NCBI GenBank assembly: GCA_019925795.1
Contig: CM034304.1
Span: forward strand, 124,001 to 188,000
DNA length: 64,000 bases
Source: Dendrobium chrysotoxum
Taxonomy: Eukaryota; Streptophyta; Magnoliopsida; Asparagales; Orchidaceae
Direction: 5' to 3'
In this document: one piece after another, positions 1 through 11,979 of the stretch
Layout of the letters: every line of letters begins with the position of its first letter
Numbering within the stretch: position 1 is the first letter of the stretch
Position numbers and translations under genes: made by a program
The notes under the pieces: model-generated
Databases searched by the model: none
The model's input: the letters and a program-made list of their open reading frames with translations, nothing else
What the model was told of the DNA's origin: nothing

Positions 1-1039
1 TCCTAGACGATCTGGATCATCTAGTTCATTTCAGCTGTACTACCCGAACTGTGTTCAGGATGATTTTGGCACTTTTTGAACTAATCGTCCGGGACGATAT
101 CCTTATCGTCCTGGATGATCAAGTCATTTTTGAGTCGTCCAGCACAAGTTTCTCTAGACGACCCGAACTATCTTCTAGTCGATATTCCTCGATTTACACT
201 AATCGTCCCGGATGATTGCAGGATCGTACAGGACGATATGATCAATTTTTTCCACTGATCGTCCAGAAGAGCTAGATCGTCCAGGCTGAAACAGCTGATT
301 TTGAACTGATTGTACAGGATGATATATAGATCGTCCTAGACGATCTTGGACGACCAGTTGAGATTTAGGACAAATTTTGAGCCCTCCTATAAAATATATT
401 TTTCTTTCAACAAGAAAAATCTTTTGCCACTTTCCTTTCCAGAGAAACCATAGAGAGAGAGAGTTTGGGAGAGAGAGAGAGAGGATCTTGTGAGGGGGAG
501 TACGTGAGGGGTTCACGAAGGTTGCTCCAAGCAAGGATCAGAGTCTTCTTCTCCGCTCGTCGTCTTTCGTCGTGTTGGTGTTCTTCGGGAGAGGATCGTT
601 GGCAAGAAGATCCGAGGTTCTCTGCCTGCTTCAGGAGGAAGCACAAGGACGTTGCGTTCTCTGCCTCACCGTGTGGTGGAAAGGAGGTTCTTGTACAGGC
701 TTCTCTGCCTTGCTGTGGGAGCAAAAGGAGAGACACTTTGAGTTAGTGCAATACCCGGAGGGGAGGCTCCGGGGACTGGACATAGGTTAAGTTGACCGGA
801 CCACTATAAAATCCGGTGTGTTCATTCTGATTACTTTCTGCACTTTTATTTTTCTGTGAATAACTACTTGGGTGAAATTGTGGTTGATCTTTTCGTTTGA
901 TTGTTTTATTTGTTTCCGCTGCAAATCATAGAAAAGATTTTCATTGTTGCTCTCAAATTGTTAAATAACCAATTCACCCCCCCTCTTGGTTAGCCTCGGG
1001 ACTAGTTCATCAGGGATTAACATCCCTATCGAACTTTCA
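1..1039 (+). mobile_element. LTR fragment (3' part) of an A/C-type copia element
   Basis: The window opens inside an LTR. The segment aligns by eye with the last two thirds of the LTRs at 10249, 22334 and 50747: palindromes of the ATCGTCC..GGACGAT type, a TATA box at 388-394, a GA-rich leader, small hairpin modules (about 611-770), a poly-C/CTCTTGGTTAGCC block and the terminal ...GAACTTTCA. It ends at 1039 and is followed directly by CCCTAAA repeats, not by a primer site, so it is a solo LTR or the 3' LTR of an element lying to the left. Its end (GTTCATCAGGG) is closest to element C. Only one hairpin module of the CTTCAGGAGGAAG kind is present, against two or three elsewhere. Confidence 0.9.
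388..394 (+). promoter_or_regulatory. LTR TATA box
   Basis: TATAAAA lies in the conserved context GAGCCCTCC-TATAAAA, downstream of the palindromes and upstream of the GA-rich leader. The same element is at 23302, 51735 and 59795. It probably sets the U3/R border. Confidence 0.65.
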
Positions 1040-4000
1040 AAAAAAACCCTAAAACCCTAAACACTAAACCCTTAACCCTAAACCTTAAAACCCTAAACCC
1101 TAATACCCTAAAAAAACTCTAAATCGTAAACCCTCAACCCAAAAAAAACCCTAAACCCTAAAACACTAAGAAACCCTAAACCCCAAACCCAAAAAGCCTA
1201 ATAAAACCCTATACCATAAACCCTAAAAATCCTAAAAATTTTAAAAAACCCTAAACCGTAAACCCCGAAAACTTAAAACTCAAACCCTAAATCCTAAATA
1301 CCCTAAACCCTGAACCCTAAAACCCTAAACCCTAAACACTAAACCCAAAAAAAAACCCTAAGCCCTAAAAATCGTAAACCCTAAACCCTAAACCCTAAAA
1401 CACTAAACCCTAGAACCCTGAAAAAACCCTCAACCCTAAAAAACCCTAAAACCTAAACCCTAAATCCCCAAAAACCCTAAAACCAAAACCCTTAACCATA
1501 AAAACCCTAAAAAAAACTGTAAAATCCTAAAACCCTAAACCCTAAACCCTAAACCCTAAAAACCCAAGAAAACCCTAAAAATCAAAAACCCTAAACCCAA
1601 AAAACCTTCAAAAAAACCCTACAACCCTAAACCTTAAACCCTAAACGCCTAACCACTAAACCCTAAACCCTAAACCTTAAACCCTAAACCCTAAACCTCA
1701 AATCCCTAAAAACCCTAACCCCTAAACCCTAAACCCTAAAAATCCAAAACCGTAATTCCTAAACCCTAAACGCTAAACCCTTAAACAAACCCTAAACCCT
1801 AAACCCTAAGAACCTAAATAAAAAAAACCCTAAAACCCTAAACCATAAACCCTAATAATACTAAAAAACTCAAAAAAACCCAAAATCCTAAACCCTAAAC
1901 CATAAACCCTAAAAACCCTAAGAAACACTAAACCCTAAACCCTAACCCTAAACCATAAACCCTAAAAACCCTAAACCCCAAACCCTAAACCCCCAAACCC
2001 TAAACCCTAAACCATAAAAAAACCCAAACCCTAAAAACCGTAAACCCTAAACCCTAAACCCTAAAAAACCCCTAAACCATAAAAACCGTAAACCCTACAC
2101 CCTAATCCCTAAACAGTAAAACCCTAAACCCTAAAACACTTAAAAAACCCTAAAAAATAACCCAAAACCCTATATCCCAAAAAAATACAAAACCCTAAAA
2201 CCCTAAAACCCTAAAAACCCAAAACACTAAATTCTAAAACCCTAAACCCCAAACCCTAAACCTAAAACCCTAAAAACCCTAAAAAAAACCCTCAAACCCT
2301 AAACCCTAAACCCTATACCTTAAACCCTAAAAACCCTAAACCCTAAACCGTAAACTGTAAAACCCTAAACCCTAAACCCTAAAAACCCTAAAAGAAAACC
2401 CTCAAACCCTAAACCCTAAACCCTAAACCCTGAAAACCCTAAACCCTAATCCGTAAACTGTAAAACCCTAAACCCTAAAATCCCTAAAAAACCCAAAACC
2501 CTAAACCCTAAACTCTAAAAACCCAAAATAAAAAAAACCTAAAACCCTAAACCCTAAGCCCTTAACCCTAAAACCTTAAAAATACCTTAAGTCCTATGCC
2601 CTAAACACTAAACCCTAAAAACCCTAAACCCTAAACCCTAAACCATAAACCCTAAAGCCTAAACCCTAAATCTTAAACCCTAAAACCCTAAACCCTAAAA
2701 CCCAAAAAAAAACCCTAAACCCTAGACCTTGAGAACCCTAAACCCTAAACCCCGAACCCTAAATCCGAAAAAAACCATAAACCCTAAAACCCTAAAACAC
2801 TAAACCCTAAACCCTAAAACCCTAAGAACTAAACCCTTAACCATAATTCCCTAAAACCCTAATCCCTAAACCTTAATCCGTAAAAACCCTAAACCTTGAA
2901 AACCCTAAATTATAAACCCTAAACCCTAAACCCTAGACCCTAAAAAAACCTAAACCCTAAAAACCTTAAACCCTAAACCCTAAACCCTAAAACCCTAAAC
3001 CCCAAACCCTAAACCATAAACCCTAAAAAAACCCTAAACCCTAAAACCCTAAAGAACCCTAAACCCTAAACTGTGAACCCTAAACCCTAAAAATCTAAAG
3101 AAAAAAAACCCTAAACCCCAAACCCTAAAGTCCCCCAAAAAAAACCCTGAACTGTAAAAACCCTCAAATAAAAAAAAACCTAAAACCCTAAACCCTATAC
3201 CCCCAAAAAAACCCTAAACCCTAAGCCTTAAACACTAAACCCTAAACTATAAACCCTAAAAACCCTAAACCCTAAACCCTAAACCGTAAACCATAAACCC
3301 TAAAACCTATACCCTAAACCGTAAACCCTAAGATCGTAAACCCTAAAATCCTAAAAAAAACCATAATCCCTAAACCTTGAAAACCCTGAACCCCAAATCC
3401 TAAACCCTAAACCCTAAGAAAACCCTAAACCCTAAAACCCTAAAACCCTAAACCCTAAACCCTAAATCCCTAACAACTAAACCCTAAACCCTAAACTCTA
3501 AACCTTAAACCCTAAACCCTAAGCCCTAATTCCCTAACAACCCCAATCCCTAAACCCTAAAAACCTTAAACCCTAATAACCCTAAATCGTAAACCCTAAA
3601 CCCTAAACCCTAAAGTCTAAAAAAACCCTAAAAATTAAAAACCTTAAACCATAAACATTAAACCCTAAACTTTAAATACCCTAAACCCTAAACCCTAAAA
3701 ACCTAAACCCTAAACCATAAACCCTAAAAAAAACCCTAAGCCCTAAAACCCTAAACCCTAAACCCTAAACCCTAAACCCTTAACCCTAAACCTTAAAACC
3801 CTAAACCCTAAAACCCTAAAAAAACTCTAAATCGTAAACCCTAAACCAAAAAAAAACCCTAAACCCTAAAACACTAAGAAACCCTAAACCCTAAACCCCA
3901 AACACAAAAAGCCTAATAAAACCCTATACCATAGACCCTAAAAACCCTAAAAAATTTAAAAAACCCAAAACCCAAAACCCTAAACCCTAAACCCCAAAAA

Positions 4001-7000
4001 CCGAAACCTCAAACCCTAAACCCTAAACCCTAAAACCCTAAACCCTAAACACTAAACCCTAAAAAAAACCCTAAGCCCTAAAAGCCATAAACCCTAAACC
4101 CTAAACCCTAAAACACTAAACCCTAAAACCCTGAAAAAACCCTAAACCCTAAACCCTGAAAACTAAAAACCTTAAAACATAGACCCTAAATTCCCAAAAA
4201 CCTAAAACCTAAACCCTAAACCCTAAAAACCCTAAAAAAAACTGTAAAAACCCTAAAAGCCTAAACCCTAAACCCTAAATCTTAGAAACCCAAGAAAACC
4301 CTAAAAATCAAAAACCCTAAACCCAAAAAACCTTCAAAAAAACCCTACAACCCTAAACCTTAAACCCTAAACACCTAACCACTAAACCCTAAACCCTAAA
4401 CCTTAAACCCTAAACCCTAAACCTCAAATCCCTAAAAACCCTAACCCTTGAACCCTAAACCTTAAAAACCCTAAACCCAAATTGCTAACCCCTAAACGCT
4501 AAACCCTGAAACAAACCCTAAACCCTAAACCCTAAGAACCTAAATACAAAAAACCCTAAAACCCTAAACCATAAACCCTAATAATCCAAAAAAATGCAAA
4601 AAAACCCAAAATCCTTAACTCTAAACCCTAAACCTTAAAAACCCTAAGAAACACTAAACCCTAAACCCTAACCCTAAACCATAAACCCTAAAAACCCTAA
4701 ACTGCAAACCCTAAAACCCCAAACCCTAAACCCTAAACCATAAAAAAACCCTAAACCATAAGCCTTAAACACTAAACCCTAAACTATAAAGCCTAAAAAC
4801 CCTAAACCCTAAACCCTAAACCGTAAACCATAAACCCTAAAACCTAAACCCTAAACCGTAAACCCTAAGAGCGTAAACCCTAAAACCCTAAAAAAAACCG
4901 TAATCCCTAAACCTTGAAAACCCTAAACCCCAAATCCTAAACCCTAAACCCTAAGAAAACCCTAAACCCTAAAACCCTAAAACCCTAAACCCTAAACCCT
5001 AAATTCCTAACAACTAAACCCTAAGCCATAAACTCTAAACCTTAAACCCTTAAACCTAAGCCCTAATTCCCTAACAACCCTAATCCCTAAACCCTAAACC
5101 CTAAAAACCTTAAACCCTAATAACCCTAAATCGTAAACGCTAAACACTAAATCCTAAAGTCTAAAAAAACCCTAAAAATTAAAAACCTTAAACCCTAAAC
5201 CCTAAACCCTAAACTTTAAATACCCTAAACCCTAAACCCTAAAACCCTAAACCCTAAACCCTAAACCCTAAAAAAAACCCTAAGCCCTAAAACCCTAAAC
5301 CCTAAACCATAAACCCTAAACCCTTAACCCTAAACCTTAAAACCCTAAACCCTAAAACCCTAAAAAAACTCTAAATCGTAAACCCTAAACCCAAAAAAAA
5401 CCCTAAACCCTAAAACACTAAGAAACCCTAAACCCTAAACCCCAAACGCAAAAAGCCTAATAAAACCCTATACCGTAGACTCTAAAAACCCTAAAAATTT
5501 TTAAAAACCCAAAACCCAAAACCTAAAACCCTAAACCCCAAAACCGAAACCTCAAACCCTAAACACTAAACCCTAAACCCTAAATACCCTAAACCCTAAA
5601 ACCCTAAACCCTAAACACTAAACCCAAAAAAAAATCCTAAGCCCTAAAAACCGTAAACCCTAAACCGTAAAACACTAAACCCTAAAACCCTAAAAAAACC
5701 CTAAACCCTAAACCCTAAAAACTAAAAACCCTAAAACCTAAACCCTAAATCCCCAAAAACCCTAAAACCTAAACCCTAAATCCTAAAAACCCTAAAAAAA
5801 ACTGTAAAAAACTCTAAAAGCCTCAACCCTAAATCCTAAAAACCAAGAATACCCTAAAAATCCAAAACCCTAAACCCAAAAAACCTTCAAAAAAACCCTT
5901 CAACCCTAAACCTTAAACCTAAACACCTAACCACTAAACCCTAAACCCTAAACCTTAAACCCCAAACCCTAAACCTCAAATCCCTAAAAACCCTAACCCC
6001 TAAACCCTAAACCCTAAAATCCCTAAACCCTAATTCCTAAACCCTAAGCGCTAAACCCTGAGACAAACCTAAACCCTAAATCCTAAGAACCTAAATAAAA
6101 AAACCCTAAAACCCTAAACCATAAACCCTAATAATCCTAAAAAACACAAAAAAACCCAAAATCCTAAACCCTAAACCCTAAACCCTAAAAATCGTAAGAA
6201 ACACTAAACCCTAAACCCTAACCCTAAACCATAAACCCTAAAAACCCTAAACCCCAAACCCTAAAACCCCAAACCCTAAACCCTAAACCAAAAAAAAGCC
6301 CAAACCCTAAAAACCCTAAACCCTAAAAAAACCCTAAACCATAAAAACCGTAAACCCTACACCCTAATCCCTAAATCGTAAAACCCTAAACCCTAAAACA
6401 CTGAAAAAACCCTAAAAAAAAAACCTAAACCCTACATCCCAAAAAAAACACAAAACCCTAAAACCCTAAAACCTTAAAAAACCCAAAACACTAAATTCTA
6501 AAACCTTAAACCCTAAACCCTAAACCCCAAACCCTAAACCTAAAACCCTAAAAACCCTAAAAAATAAACCCTCAAACCCTAAACCCTAAATCCTAAACCT
6601 TAAACCTTAAAAACCCTAAACCCTAAACCCTAAATCGTAAACTATAAAACCCTAAACGTTAAACCCTTAAAACCTAAACCCTAAACCCTAAAATCTCTAA
6701 AAAACCCTAAACCCTAAACCCTAAACCCTAAACCCTAAACCCTAAAAACCCTAAAATAAAAAAAACCCTGAAACCCTAAACCCTAAACCCTAAACCCTAA
6801 AACCCTAAAAAAACCTTAAGTCCTAAGCCCTAAACACTAAACCCTAAACTCTAAAACCTAAAAAACCTAAACCCTAAACCCAAAACCCTAAATCTTAAAC
6901 ACTAAACCCTTAACCCTAGACCCTAAAAAAATCCTAAACCCTAAAAACCTTAAACCCTAAACCCTAAACCCTAAACCCTAAAACCCTAAACCCTAAAGCC

Positions 7001-7290
7001 CTAAACCCTAAAACCCTAAAAAAAACTCGAAACCCTAAACCATAAACCCTAAAAAAACCCTAAACCCTAAAACCCTAAAGAACCCTAAACCCTAAACTGT
7101 GAACCCTAAACCCTAAAAACCTAAATAAAAAAAAACCTTAAACCCCAAACCCTAAACCCTAAACCCTAAAATCCCCCCAAAAAAAACTCTAAACCCTAAA
7201 AACCCTAAAATAAAAAAAAACCCTAACACCCTAAACCCCAAACACTAAACCCTAAAACCCTAAAAAAACCCTAAACCCTAAGCCTTGAAA

Positions 7291-8350
7291 ACACTAAACC
7301 CTGAACCCTAAACGCTAAACCCTGAAAAAAACCCTAAACCCTAAAAACCCTAAAATAAAAAAAACCCTAAAACCCTAAACCCTAAACCCTAAACCCTAAA
7401 ACCCTAAAAAAACCTTAAGTCCTAAGCCCTAAACACTAAACCCTAAACTTTAAACCCTAAAAACCCTAAACCCTAAACCCTAAACCATAAATCCTAAAAC
7501 CTAAACCCTAAATGTTAAACCCTAAAACCCTAAACCCTAAAACCCTAAAAAAAACCCTAAACCCTAGACCTTGAAAACCCTTAACCCTTAACCCTGAACC
7601 CTAAATCCGAAAAAAACCATAAACCCTAAAACCCTAAAACACTAAACCCTAAACCGTGAAACCCTATCAACTAAACCCTAAACCCTAATTCCCTAAAAAC
7701 TCTAATCCCTAAACCCTAAAAACCCTAAACCCTAAAAACCCGAAATCTTAAACACTAAACCCTTAACCCTAGACCCTAAAAAAACCCTAAACCCTAAAAA
7801 CCTTAAACCCTAAACCCTAAACACTAAACCCTGAACCCTAAACGCTAAACCCTGAAAAAAACCCTAAACCCTAAAAACCCTAAAATAAAAAAAACCCTAA
7901 AACCCTAAACCCTAAACCCTAAACCCTAAAACCCTAAAAAAACCTTAAGTCCTAAGCCCTAAACACTAAACCCTAAACTTTAAACCCAAAAAACCCTAAA
8001 CCCTAAACCCTAAACCATAAATCCTAAAACCTAAACCCTAAATGTTAAACCCTAAAACCCTAAACCCTAAAACCCTAAAAAAAACCCTAAACCCTAGACC
8101 TTGAAAACCCTAAACCCTTAACCTTGAACCCTAAATCCGAAAAAAACCATAAACCCTAAAACACTAAACCCTAAACCGTGAAACCCTATCAACTAAACCC
8201 TAAACCCTAATTCCCTAAAAACTCTAATCCCTAAACCCTAAAAACCCTAAACCCTAAAAACCCGAAATCTTAAACACTAAACCCTTAACCCTAGACCCTA
8301 AAAAACCCTAAACCCTAAAACCCTAAACCCTAAACCCTAAAACCCTAAAA
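7291..8350 (+). repeat. Recent ~530 bp tandem duplication inside the array
   Basis: The block starting ACACTAAACCCTGAACC at 7291 recurs at 7821, and AACCTTAAGTCCTAAG at 7411 recurs at 7941, both offset by 530 bp. The two copies are almost identical although the array around them is degenerate, so the duplication is recent. A wider repeat offset by about 1.33 kb overlaps it (6900-7330 against 8270-8650). Confidence 0.8.
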
Positions 8351-10243
8351 AAAACTCGAAACCCTAAACCATAAACCCTAAAAAAACCCTAAACCCTAAA
8401 ACCCTAAAGAACCCGAAACCCTAAACTGTGAACCCTAAACCCTAAAACCTAAATAAAAAAAAAAACCTTAAACCCCAAACCCTAAACCCTAAACCCTAAA
8501 ATCCCCCCAAAAAAAACTCTAAACCCTAAAATAAAAAAAAACCCTAACACCCTAAACCCCAAACACTAAACCCTAAAACCCTAAAAAAACCCTAAACCCT
8601 AAGCCTTGAAAACACTAAACCTTGAACCCTAAACGCTAAACCCTGAAAAAAACTCTAAACCCTAAACCCTAAGAACCTAAATAAAAAATACCCTAAAACC
8701 CTAAACCATAAACCCTAATAATCCTAAAAAACTCAAAAAAACCCAAAATCCTAAACTCTAAACCATAAACCTTAAAAACCCTAAGAAACACTAAACCCTA
8801 AACCATAAACCTTAAAAACCCTAAACCCCAAACCCTAAAAACCCAAACTCTAAACCCTAAACCATAAAACAACCCAAACCCTAAAAACCCTAAACCATAA
8901 ACACTAAACCCTAAAAAAACCCTAAACCGTAAAAATCGTAAACCCTACACCCAAATCCCTAAACCGTAAAACCCTTAACCCTAAAACACTAAAAAAACCC
9001 TAAAAAACAACCCTAGAACATATATCCCAAAAAAACACAAAACCCTAAAACCCTAACACCCTAAAAAACCGAAAACACTAAATTCTAAAACCCTAAACCC
9101 TAAACCCTAAACCTAAAACCCTAAAAATCCTAAAAAAAACACTCAAACCCTAAACCCTAAACCCTAAACCTTAAACCCTAAAAACCCTAAACCCTAAACC
9201 CTAAACCCTAAACCGTAAACTGTAAAACCCCAAACCCTAAACCCAAAAAATCCTAAAAAAAACCCTCAAACCCTAAACCCTAAACCCTAAATCATAAACC
9301 TTAAACCCTAAAAATCCTAAACCCTAAACCCTAAACCGTAAACTGTAAAATCCTAAACCCTAAAATCACTAAAAAACCCTAAACCCTAAAAACTCTAAAA
9401 TAAAAAAACCCTAAAACCCTAAACCCTAAACCCTAAACCCTAAAACCCTAAAGAAACCTTAACTCGTAAGCCCTAAACACTAAAACCTAAACTTTAAACC
9501 ATAAAAACCCTAAACCCTAGACCCTAGACCATAAGCCCTAAAACCTAAACCTCAAATGTTAAACCCTAAAACCATAAAAAAATCGTAAACCCTAGACCTT
9601 GAGAACCCTAAACCCTGAACCCTAAATTCGAAAAAAACTGTAAACCCTAAAACCCTAAAACAATAAACGCTAAACTCTAAAACCCTAACAACTAAACCCT
9701 AAACCCTAATTCCCTATAAACCCTAATCCCTAAACCTTAAACCCTAAAAACCCTAAACCCTAAAAACCATAAATCGTAAACCCTAAACCCTAAACCCTAG
9801 ACACTAAAAAAATCCTAAACCCTAAAAACCTTAAACCCTAAACCCTAAACCCGAAAACCCTAAACCCTAAACCCTAAAAGCCTAAAAAAAACTTGAAACC
9901 CTAAACCATAAACACTAAAAAAACCCTAAACCCTAAAACCCTAAAGAACCCTAAACCCTAAACCGTGAACCTTAAACCCTAAAAATCTAAATAAAAAAAA
10001 CCCTAAACCCCAAACCCTAAAATCCCCCAAAAAAAACCCTAAACTGTAAAAACCCTAAATAAAAAAAAAACTCTAAAAGCCTAAACCCTAAACCCTAAAC
10101 CCAAAAAAAAACCCTAAACCCTAAGCCTTAAACACTAAACCCTAAACTATAAACCCTAAACCCAAAACCCTAAACCCTAAACAATAAAAACTAAAACCTA
10201 AACCCTAAACCGTAAACCCTAAAACCCTAAAAAAACCATAATC

Positions 10244-10248
10244 CCTAA
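10244..10248 (+). repeat. Target-site duplication, left, element A
   Basis: CCTAA directly precedes the LTR start TGTTGC and matches CCTAA at 21954-21958. Unoccupied versions of this site survive in neighbouring array units near 3360 and 4900 (TAATCCCTAAACCTTGAAAA). Confidence 0.92.
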
Positions 10249-10499
10249 TGTTGCAAATCTGGTTTTGATGATGACAAACATGTTTCCAGTGTGTTTTGCT
10301 TGGCTAATCTGTTTCAGGCACAAAAGACCGCGAGCCACTCAAGCCAACTCAAGATCGGGTCCAAGTGTGTCAAATGTATGATTTTTTCTTTTATTGAGTC
10401 AATTGTAATGTAACTGATTCCTTAGCTAAGTAACCTTGCACACACACACTCAGGGGGAGAGATTGAGTGAATTAGAGTTTCTGTTGCAATTTTGTTCAG

Positions 10500-11157
10500 A
10501 TCATCCTGGACGATATCCACATCGTCCTGGACGATCCAGTTAAAACAGAAACCCTAATTAGGGTGACTAAGTTAAGAGGGTCTGATTGAGCCGATCGTCC
10601 TAGACGATCTACAGATCGTATGGGACGATATGCCCAAATCAGAAATTCTCAGCCGCCAGATTAAGTTAGGCAAGTTCTTATTTTTAGATACTTGGTCTGA
10701 TCGTCCCGGACGATCTAGTACAATCATGCCTAAATTAGTCTGGTAATTAAGGAAAGCAATTAATGTTTAATTGATACGATCACATCGTCCAGGACGATCG
10801 CAGGATCGTCCCAGACGATCGTGATCGTCTTGTGCATTTCAGCTGTACGTCCAGAACTATGTACAGGACGATTTTGGGCCTTTTTGAACTAATCGTACGG
10901 GACGATTATCCTATCGTCCGGGACGATCAAGTCATTTTTTGGTCGTCCAGCAAAGATTTCTCTGGACGACCCGAACTGTCTTCTGGACGATTTCCTTCAA
11001 TTTGAACTAATCGTCCCGGACGATCGCAGGATCGTACGGGACGATATGAACAACTTTTTCTACTGATCGTCCAGAAGAGCCAGATCGTCTAGGCTGAAAC
11101 AGCTGAATTTGAACTGATCGTACAGGATGATCTACCGATCATCCTGGATGATCTTGG
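10500..11157 (+). promoter_or_regulatory. Paired 15-bp palindromes of the LTR (A type)
   Basis: About a dozen copies of the near-palindrome ATCGTCCTGGACGAT and its variants (centre CCCGG, CCAGG, TACGGG). They come mostly in pairs with a 6-bp spacer, so centres are 21 bp apart, two DNA turns. Examples: the pair from 10500, the pair near 10590-10630, and the pair near 10890-10925. Some half-sites are set further apart: TCGTCCAG and CTGGACGA face each other with an 11-base gap near 10950. The array lies upstream of the LTR TATA, as expected for an enhancer or operator. Confidence 0.85.
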
Positions 11158-11420
11158 CCGACAAGTTGAGATTTAGGGCAAATTTTAAGCCCTCCTTTAA
11201 AAGAACTTTTTCCAATTTTTGGAAAAATCTTTTGCTGCCTTCCTTCCCTGAGAAATCCTAGAGAGAGAGAGAGTTGGGAGAGAGAGAAGAGATCTTGTGA
11301 GGGGGAGTTAGTGAGGGATTCACTAAGGTTGCTCCAAGCACGATCAGAGTCATCTTCTCCGCTCGTCGTCTGTCGTCTAGTCGGTGTTCTTCGTGGGAGG
11401 ATCATTCGCAAGAAGAACCG

Positions 11421-11661
11421 GGTTCTCTGCCCGCTTCAGGAGGAAGCGAAAGGAGTTCGTGGGTTCTCTGCCCGCTTCAGGAGGAAGCGAAAGGAGTTCG
11501 AAGGTTCTCTGCATGCTTCAGGAGGAAGCGAAAGGAGGACGGGTTCTCTACCTCACCGTGTGGTGAAAAGGAGGTGTTTTGTACAGGTTTCTCCGCCTTG
11601 CTGTGGGAGCAAAAGGAGAGTCACTTTTGTTTAGTGCAATACCCGGAGGGGAGGCTCTGGG
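11421..11661 (+). other. Tandem small-hairpin modules in the LTR leader
   Basis: Five or six consecutive modules share the plan GGTTCTCTGCC, then a short inverted repeat, then AAAGGAG. Stem arms differ between modules but still pair: CGCTTC/GAAGCG (twice), TGCTTC/GAAGCG (5 pairs), TCACC/GGTGA, TTGCT/AGCAA, and CCCGGAG/CTCTGGG. Module number varies among LTRs: one CTTC-type module at 611-770, two in the solo LTR, three here and in C. They lie downstream of the TATA, so they should be transcribed into the RNA leader. Confidence 0.7.
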
Positions 11662-11925
11662 GAGTGGACGTAGATCAAGTTGACCGAACCACTATAAAAT
11701 CTGGTTTGCTTTTTTGATTCAGTTTTGCATTTTACTTTTCAATATAAACTGCTTGGGTGAATATCGTTGGTTGATCTTTTCGTTATTGTTTACTTATTTC
11801 CGCTGCTAAGTATCGAAAAGATTTTCATAGTTATCGTGAAATTTTTAAATAACCAATTCACCCCCCCTCTTGGTTAGCCTCGGGACTAGTTCACTAGGGC
11901 TTAACATCCCTTTCGAACTTTCAAG

Positions 11926-11937
11926 TGGTATCAGAGC
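11926..11937 (+). other. Primer-binding site, element A
   Basis: TGGTATCAGAGC begins 2 bases after the LTR end. It is the standard plant Ty1/copia site, complementary to the 3' end of initiator methionine tRNA. After the core the sequence reads GGG. Confidence 0.95.
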
Positions 11938-11979
11938 GGGATTCAAAATTTCTGTTTAAAAACTTTTGAATTTGATCCA

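Larger units (their letters stand above)
1040..10248 (+). repeat. Degenerate telomere-like CCCTAAA array, block 1
   Basis: About 9.2 kb of CCCTAAA-type heptamers and octamers with heavy decay (CCATAAA, CCGTAAA, CACTAAA, CCTTAAA, variable A runs). The C-rich strand is on + throughout. It is not a functional telomere because it is interstitial and degenerate. Longer units recur: ACTCTAAATCGTAAACCC is at 1116, 3824 and 5368 with similar flanks, and ACTCGAAACCCTAAACC is at 7025 and 8354 (a T variant near 9893). This points to higher-order units of roughly 1.3-1.55 kb. The open frames here are meaningless. Confidence 0.95.
10249..11923 (+). mobile_element. 5' LTR of element A
   Basis: Starts TGTTGCAAATC and ends GAACTTTCA immediately before the primer site. 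From 5' to 3' it holds the palindrome array (10500-11157), a TATA-like TTTAAAA (11196-11202; other copies have TATAAAA), a GA-rich start of transcript, leader hairpin modules (11421-11661), a short palindrome before CACTATAAAA (about 11691-11700), and the poly-C/CTCTTGG block. The A 3' LTR has one extra palindrome (around 20723) that is missing here. Confidence 0.93.

Noticed and set aside
1040..10248. A true chromosome end
   Set aside because: Repeats are highly degenerate, contain higher-order units, and are flanked and split by retrotransposons. This is interstitial telomere-like DNA.
11311..11634. Open frame of about 107 codons in the LTR leader, with relatives at 465, 21341, 36648 and 59907
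   Set aside because: It tracks the hairpin modules, whose repeat length is a multiple of three. The frames change between copies and the start is not conserved; RNA structure explains the sequence better than protein.
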